Source: Holophagales bacterium (GTDB taxonomy: Bacteria; Acidobacteriota; Thermoanaerobaculia; UBA5066). Taken from it: a DNA stretch of 64,000 nucleotides. Shown piece by piece: positions 59,574 through 64,000 of the stretch; positions within the stretch are counted from its first letter, which is position 1; each line of letters opens with the position of its first letter. Below the pieces are notes generated by a model. That model saw nothing but the letters and a program-made list of their open reading frames with translations. It was not told the origin of the DNA and did not search any database. Position numbers and translations under genes: made by a program. Location: the NCBI GenBank assembly GCA_016714815.1, contig JADKBZ010000004.1, positions 310,001-374,000 on the forward strand, in the 5' to 3' direction.

Positions 59574-61424
59574 ATGTCCCGCGCCCGCCCGCACCCCGCA
59601 CTCGCCCCGTCCCTCGTCGCACTCCTCTTTCCGTCGCTCGTCGCGGCGGCGCCACCGCCGCCGCCCGAGCTGCCCCGCCGGGTCGTCCTCGTGTCGTTCG
59701 ACGGCGCGGGCGGAGCCGAGTACGAGAGGCAGCGCGAGGCGCTCTCGCCGAACGGGTTCCGCCGCGCCGAGCGGGAAGGTCTTTCGGCAGGGCGCCTCCA
59801 GACCGTCACCCCCTCCCTCACGACGGTCGCCCACGCCTCGATCTCGACGGGGACGCTTCCGGAGGAGACCGGAGTCGTCTCGAACTCCTACTGGCCGGCG
59901 GGCGGGCCGCTGAAGGCCCGCGTCAACGGCTTCGACGCCGAGCCCGCCGTCGAGACGCTCTGGGAAGCGCTCTCGCGCCAGGGGCGCCGCGTCGCCTCGC
60001 TGAGCTGGCCCGGCGTCGGCGGACGGACGCCGCGCACGACGACTCCCGTCGGCTTGCGCTGGGCCGAGCTCCGCGCTCCCGGTTTCCTCTGGCAGGGCCC
60101 CGGACCCGGCGAGGCCTTCCCCGACGCCGCCATGGCCCTTCCGCCCGAGGCGACGAGCTGGTCGCCCCCCAAGCGCGTGCGCGTCGAGCCCCCCGCGGAG
60201 CACGACAGCGGGCTGAACCGGCCCCTCGACTTCGTCCTCCTCGACACCCGGGACGACGGACGGCGCGAATACGACACCCTCGCGGCGGTCGACGCCGAGG
60301 GGGGCCTCGTCGGCCGGCTCCGTCCGGGAGACTGGCTGGCCCTCCCGGAGCGCGCCGACGGAGCCGCACGGCGCGGCCGCTGGGTCAAGCTCCTGAAGCT
60401 CTCCCCAGACTCCTCCTCGGTCTCCCTCTACGTCGGCGGGCTCGGACAGACCGAAGCCTGGCCGGAGGACTTCCGGCGGACGCTCGACGAGCGTTGCGGC
60501 TTCTGGCCCGGGCCACCGGACTACAAGGTACTCGAAGGGGCCGACCCCGACGTGAAGACGTTCCTCGAGATGAGCGAGAGGTTCTCGACGTTCTTCGTGT
60601 CGGCATTCGAGGTCGCCGAGCGGCGTGGCGACTGGGACGTGCTCCTGGCCTACCAGCCCGCCATCGACGAGTCGGCGCACGTCTTCTCCCCCCGTGCTCC
60701 GGGCGAGGCCGGAGCGGATCCCACCCGCGCCGAAAAGGCCGCGGCCGGCCTGCGCGAGACATGGCGAATCGCCGACCGCGCCGCCGCACGCTACCTTCGC
60801 TTCCGCGAACGGGGCGGAGACGTCGTTCTCCTCTCGGACCACGGCCTGCGCCCCGTGTCGCGCTCCGTCCACCCCGCCGAGCTGATGCGCAGAAAGGGGT
60901 GGATCGCCACGGATCTCCTCGCGGGGCGGCCCGTGGTTCGCCCCGACTCCCCCGCGGACGTCGCCGTCACCGCCGGCTCGGCCTTCGTCGTCCTCAACAG
61001 GGCCGGAGAAATGCCGGGGGGAATCCTCTCCCCCGAGGAAGCGGCCACCGTCCTCGCCGACATCGCAGGCTACTTCCGCTCCCTGAAGGACGAGGCCGGC
61101 AAGGCTCTCTTCGAGACCGTCGCGCTCCGGGGGGAGGCCGCGAGGATCGGCCTCGACCACCCCAACGCCGGCGACCTCATCCTCCTCGCGGGGCACGGGA
61201 CGACCCTGAGGAGCGGATTTCCCCAGCAGGGAAGCGCCGCTCCCGTGCTCCTTCCCGCCGAAGTCACCGCCCAGCACGGTTACGGCCCCGACCCCGAGCT
61301 CGACGGAATCTTCTTTCACGCCGGACCGGGCGTGGCACCGGAGCGGATTCCCGTCGTGAAGGCCATCGAGGTCGCCCCCCGGATCACTGCGCGGCTCGGA
61401 CTCTCTCCTCCGGGGGCGAAGTGA
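59574..61424 (+). CDS. Secreted alkaline-phosphatase-superfamily phosphodiesterase
   Basis: 616 residues of the nucleotide pyrophosphatase/phosphodiesterase family with a Sec signal (LVALLFPSLVAAAPPPPPEL, about 13-32). Metal and nucleophile residues: VSFDGAGGAEY (Asp), PSLTTVAHASISTG (catalytic Thr), DESAHVFSP (Asp/His), VVLLSDHGLRPV (Asp-His) and later GHGTTL. All the usual sites appear present, so it should hydrolyse phosphate esters in the periplasm or outside. The CBM9-like gene overlaps its stop (GTGA) and may bind the carbohydrate part of the substrate. Confidence 0.85.
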   Translation: MSRARPHPALAPSLVALLFPSLVAAAPPPPPELPRRVVLVSFDGAGGAEYERQREALSPNGFRRAEREGLSAGRLQTVTPSLTTVAHASISTGTLPEETGVVSNSYWPAGGPLKARVNGFDAEPAVETLWEALSRQGRRVASLSWPGVGGRTPRTTTPVGLRWAELRAPGFLWQGPGPGEAFPDAAMALPPEATSWSPPKRVRVEPPAEHDSGLNRPLDFVLLDTRDDGRREYDTLAAVDAEGGLVGRLRPGDWLALPERADGAARRGRWVKLLKLSPDSSSVSLYVGGLGQTEAWPEDFRRTLDERCGFWPGPPDYKVLEGADPDVKTFLEMSERFSTFFVSAFEVAERRGDWDVLLAYQPAIDESAHVFSPRAPGEAGADPTRAEKAAAGLRETWRIADRAAARYLRFRERGGDVVLLSDHGLRPVSRSVHPAELMRRKGWIATDLLAGRPVVRPDSPADVAVTAGSAFVVLNRAGEMPGGILSPEEAATVLADIAGYFRSLKDEAGKALFETVALRGEAARIGLDHPNAGDLILLAGHGTTLRSGFPQQGSAAPVLLPAEVTAQHGYGPDPELDGIFFHAGPGVAPERIPVVKAIEVAPRITARLGLSPPGAK

Positions 61425-62080
61425 CGCCCCCCGTCTTCGACGTGCCGCTCCTGCCGAAAACGGCCCGACGCGGCGATGCCCAGAGCCACTTGGAGTTCCG
61501 GTCTCTCGGAGGCCTCCGCGGAGAGGCGCCGGACGACCGCTCGACCCGCGTCGCACTGGTGGGGGGAGTCCGGAGCCTCCACGTCCTCTTCGAGGTCTTC
61601 TCCGACCCGCCCCTCAGGGTCCTCGCGCGCCATCCCCAGGACAGGGTCTTCGACGACGAGTGCGTCGAGCTCTACTGGGCGGAAGCCGCCGAGCCCTCGC
61701 GCTATCTGGAGGTCGTCGTCAACCCGGAAGGGACCCGCTACTCGGCCCGGGTCGCCAACCCCCACGCCAGCCGGGAGACGTGGCACCTCCTTCGGGGCGT
61801 TCCGGTCCCCGGCATGAAGGTTCGGGTCGAAGGAGATCCGGCGGACGCCCACCCGACGGAGTGGGAGCGATGGCGTTGCTGGATCTCGATACCGTGGCTC
61901 GCCCTCAGCCCCCCGCTCTCCCGCCCCCACCCGGGGGACGAACGGCGTGGGAACCTGACGAGGATCGCGCGCGGCAGGACCGTCCGCTACGAGTCTCTCG
62001 TGGCGACGGGGCGCGATCAGCCACCCGACTTCCACGTACCGTCGGCCTTCGCGACATTCCGTTTCGTCGAAATCCTGTAA
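61421..62080 (+). CDS. CBM9-like carbohydrate-binding domain protein
   Basis: 219 residues from a GTG overlapping the upstream stop. One CBM9/DOMON-like beta-sandwich: LEFRSLGGLRGEAPDDRSTRVALVGGVRSLHVLFEV, VFDDECVELYWAE, YLEVVVNPEGTRYSARV, ETWHLLRGVPVPGMKVRVEGDP and WERWRCWISIPWLAL, the family order ending in an amphipathic strand. No signal peptide of its own. It probably works with the phosphodiesterase or binds a cytosolic sugar derivative. Confidence 0.8.
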   Translation: MTPPVFDVPLLPKTARRGDAQSHLEFRSLGGLRGEAPDDRSTRVALVGGVRSLHVLFEVFSDPPLRVLARHPQDRVFDDECVELYWAEAAEPSRYLEVVVNPEGTRYSARVANPHASRETWHLLRGVPVPGMKVRVEGDPADAHPTEWERWRCWISIPWLALSPPLSRPHPGDERRGNLTRIARGRTVRYESLVATGRDQPPDFHVPSAFATFRFVEIL

Positions 62081-62083
62081 CCT
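62078..62083 (+). promoter_or_regulatory. -10 hexamer TAACCT before the sigma-factor gene
   Basis: TAACCT overlaps the upstream TAA stop and ends 8 nt before ATG 62092; no ribosome-binding site. Confidence 0.45.
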
Positions 62084-62091
62084 CGCCGTCG

Positions 62092-62694
62092 ATGTCGATG
62101 GAGTCTTCTTCGGATGCGGCCGTCTCCGGGAAGGGTTCGGCGCCGGCTGCCGCAGACCTCGAGCTCATCGAGAAGATCCGGCAGGGCGACCAGTCGGCGC
62201 TCGACCTCCTCTACGCGCGCTACTCGTCCCCCGTCTACTCGCTCGTCTGGAAGATCCTCCAGAATTCCGAGGAGGCCGAGGACGTCGCCCTCGACGTCTT
62301 CTGGCAGGTCTGGCGGCAGGCCGACCGGTACGATCCCTCACGCGGCGCCCCGCCCGCCTGGATCTTCACGCTCGCCCGGTCGCGGGCCATCGACCGCCTC
62401 CGCTCCCGCAACCGGCGGGAGGACCGGACGATCTCCATCGACGATCCGAACCTCCACTTCGACCCGCTCGACGAGAACGCCGCCCCCGACCAGGTCGTCT
62501 CCTTCCGGCAGAGCCGCGACGCCGCGAGAGCGGCCATGAAGAAGCTCTCGGCCGTTCAGCGCGAGGCGGTCGAGCTCGCCTTCCTGAAGGGGATGACGCA
62601 CGTCGAGATCGCCGAGCGGCTCGGGCTGCCCCTCGGAACGGTCAAGACGCGCATCCGGCAGGGGCTGATCCGCCTCCGAAAGCACCTCGACTGA
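62092..62694 (+). CDS. ECF-type RNA polymerase sigma factor
   Basis: 200 residues with sigma region 2 (LIEKIRQGDQSALDLLYARYSSPVYSLVWKILQNSEEAEDVALDVFWQVWRQADRYDPSRGAPPAWIFTLARSRAIDRLR: core and -10 recognition) and region 4 (LSAVQREAVELAFLKGMTHVEIAERLGLPLGTVKTRIRQGLIRLRKHL: -35 recognition helix-turn-helix). The PSRGAPPAWIFTLARSRAIDRLR stretch is typical of the SigK-like ECF group. A second ATG (62098) is possible. The next gene, starting 4 nt after the stop, looks like its regulator. Confidence 0.9.
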   Translation: MSMESSSDAAVSGKGSAPAAADLELIEKIRQGDQSALDLLYARYSSPVYSLVWKILQNSEEAEDVALDVFWQVWRQADRYDPSRGAPPAWIFTLARSRAIDRLRSRNRREDRTISIDDPNLHFDPLDENAAPDQVVSFRQSRDAARAAMKKLSAVQREAVELAFLKGMTHVEIAERLGLPLGTVKTRIRQGLIRLRKHLD

Positions 62695-62698
62695 GTCG

Positions 62699-63193
62699 AT
62701 GCGCCCGAACCTCTCCCGGTCCGATCCCTTCGACGCATTTCCGGACGTCGTCGCGACTCTCGCCTTCGGCCTGTCCCCCGTCGCCCCTCCCGCGCGCCTG
62801 AAGGATCGGCTCGACTCGCGGCTCGGGGAGTTCCTGCGGGAGAGGCGAGCCTCCTTCAACCTCCTCTCGCGCCCGGCCGACCGCCTCTGCACCCGCCTTC
62901 TCAGCGGCCCGGGAAGCCGCCGCCGGACGAAGGGGAGCCCACTCGCCCGCGTCGTCGTCTCCGCCTGCGGACGGGAGGCCGCCTTCTTCTGCTGGTACCT
63001 TCCGCCGCGCGAGCGCTACACCCTCGTCTTCGAACGCGCCGACGGCACCCTCGTCGCCTGCGCCCGGCTCGACACCGACGGTTCCGGCGAAGGCGAGCTC
63101 CCCTTCCTGACGCTTCCCCCCGGGCCTCCCCTCGCGTCGGTCGCGCTCCGGCGCGCCGCTTCGGACCAGCCGGTCCTCGCCGCCAGGCTCTGA
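62699..63193 (+). CDS. Soluble RskA-like protein, possible anti-sigma factor
   Basis: 164 residues. FGLSPVAPPARLKDRLDSRLGEFL resembles the linker after the anti-sigma zinc-type domain in RskA-like proteins, and the last 80 residues (FFCWYLPPRERYTLVFERADGTLVACARLDTDGSGEGELPFLTLPPGPPLASVALR) resemble the RskA C-terminal domain, but there is no membrane helix and no clear N-terminal anti-sigma helix bundle or HxxxCxxC zinc motif. Translational coupling to the sigma gene is likely. An alternative view is a simple sigma-linked protein of unknown role. Confidence 0.55.
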   Translation: MRPNLSRSDPFDAFPDVVATLAFGLSPVAPPARLKDRLDSRLGEFLRERRASFNLLSRPADRLCTRLLSGPGSRRRTKGSPLARVVVSACGREAAFFCWYLPPRERYTLVFERADGTLVACARLDTDGSGEGELPFLTLPPGPPLASVALRRAASDQPVLAARL

Positions 63194-64000
63194 GCCCGCC
63201 TCCCGCCTCACGCCTGGCGGCCCTCTGCCCCGCGCTCCTGAAGTGGTACCGGCGCGAGCGCCGCGACCTTCCTTTCAGGCGGACCCGCGACCCGTGGGCC
63301 ATCTGGGTTTCCGAGACGATCCTCCAGCAAACGACGATCGCCGCCGGAGTCCCGCGCTGGGAGAGGTTTCTCGACCGCTTCCCGACCGTCTCGGCCCTCG
63401 CGGCCGCCGGGGAACAGGAAGTCCTGGCGGAATGGAGCGGCCTCGGCTACTACGCCCGGGCGCGAAACCTCCATCGCGCGGCCCGCCTCGTCGCGGAAAG
63501 CGGCGGCGCCATCCCCCGTTCGGTCGAGGAGCTGCGCGCCCTTCCGGGCGTCGGCCCTTACACCGCGGCCGCCCTCGCCTCCATCGCATTCGGCGTCCCC
63601 GTGGCAGCCCTGGACGGAAACGTGGCGCGCGTCCTCGCGCGGCTCCAGACGATTCCCGGCGACCCACGCACGGGAGCCTCCCGCGCCGCGGTCGAAGCCG
63701 CCGCAACCGCCTTCCTGAACCCAGGATCGCCGGGAGACCACAACCAGGCGCTGATGGAGCTCGGGGCGCTCGTCTGCCTTCCGCGCGCGCCCCGCTGCGA
63801 GGCGTGCCCCCTCGCGGGAGCGTGCCTGGCGCGGGCCTCGGGACGCCCCGAGGCATTCCCCCGGAGCCGTCCGAGGAAGGCCTCCGTCTCCGTGCGGCTC
63901 GCCGCCGGCGTCGCGCGCAGGCGGAAGCGCCTCGTTCTCGTCGAGGACGCCTTCCTCGTCCCCGGCCACCTCGTCGTCCCGCTCTTGGAGGTCGCCGCCG
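63190..64000 (+). CDS. mutY: A/G-specific adenine glycosylase MutY, 3' partial, CTG start
   Basis: DNA repair glycosylase removing A opposite 8-oxoG. Visible: LLKWYRRERRDLPFRR, WVSETILQQTT (catalytic Glu), LRALPGVGPYTAAALAS (helix-hairpin-helix), VAALDGNV (catalytic Asp), and the cluster CLPRAPRCEACPLAGAC (C-x6-C-x2-C-x5-C, [4Fe-4S]). The frame has no ATG, GTG or TTG near the expected N-terminus. The CTG at 63190 overlaps the upstream TGA as CTGA, matching the ATGA/GTGA junctions elsewhere, and gives the usual N-terminal length. The gene runs off the window before its C-terminal 8-oxoG-recognition domain ends. Confidence 0.9.
   Translation, partial: MSPPPASRLAALCPALLKWYRRERRDLPFRRTRDPWAIWVSETILQQTTIAAGVPRWERFLDRFPTVSALAAAGEQEVLAEWSGLGYYARARNLHRAARLVAESGGAIPRSVEELRALPGVGPYTAAALASIAFGVPVAALDGNVARVLARLQTIPGDPRTGASRAAVEAAATAFLNPGSPGDHNQALMELGALVCLPRAPRCEACPLAGACLARASGRPEAFPRSRPRKASVSVRLAAGVARRRKRLVLVEDAFLVPGHLVVPLLEVAA

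Overview
The window is very GC-rich (about 70%) with long shadow reading frames on both strands. It reads as part of a free-living Gram-negative chromosome. The mix of ELWxxDGT-repeat secreted proteins, a CRIVDTR...DVNGYF C-terminal domain, Mla/MCE lipid transport, CcmF, Ser/Thr kinase plus outer-membrane protein and sigma-54 control suggests Acidobacteriota (Thermoanaerobaculia-like). That placement is inference from gene content only. I see no phage, plasmid, transposase or CRISPR genes.

Layout. 0-5 kb: end of ccmF, a repeat-rich gap with two related long palindromes, then mrp and plsC on the minus strand. 5-8.8 kb: a Mla-type ABC operon (permease, ATPase, MCE protein) plus an epimerase. 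8.9-11.8 kb: UDP-glucose dehydrogenase and UDP-xylose synthase, a two-step nucleotide-sugar route, separated by an opposing secreted protein. 11.8-15.5 kb: flavin-fold protein, a decayed sensor diguanylate cyclase, tRNA-Val, a DUF2914 protein and an Npt-type transporter. 15.6-19.4 kb: two secreted beta-helix proteins. 19.4-26.8 kb: a minus-strand block in which a PDZ sensor kinase and a sigma-54 response regulator lie upstream of a near-consensus sigma-54 promoter, a large secreted protein and an exported spermidine-synthase-fold protein. 26.8-28.4 kb: EVE protein, Rrf2 regulator, esterase. 28.5-40.7 kb: four tandem paralogues of a 17-unit ELWxxDGT protein. 40.8-43.7 kb: UbiD decarboxylase, then a cysteine-bearing Rrf2 regulator and a hemerythrin protein sharing an operator motif. 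43.8-52.9 kb: MshEN-like protein, outer-membrane protein, Ser/Thr kinase, Fn3-like secreted protein, a frameshifted repeat protein and an FHA-RDD protein. 52.7-64 kb: UvrA-like protein, methyltransferase, acetyltransferase, GGDEF-EAL protein, a CHAD gene with no ATG/GTG/TTG start, phosphodiesterase, CBM9-like protein, ECF sigma factor with a likely partner, and the start of mutY.

Recurring expression signals stand out. Many genes have a TANNNT hexamer ending 7-10 nt before the start codon, as expected for leaderless mRNAs. Operon junctions are commonly ATGA or GTGA overlaps. Three genes (Ser/Thr kinase, CHAD, mutY) have no ATG, GTG or TTG in the right place but do have a well-placed CTG.

The best candidates for something undescribed are the sigma-54 two-component/exported-enzyme module at 19.4-26.8 kb, the paired operators of the Rrf2-hemerythrin unit at 42.6-43.7 kb, the CTG starts, and the inverted palindromic repeat pair at 2.0-3.0 kb.
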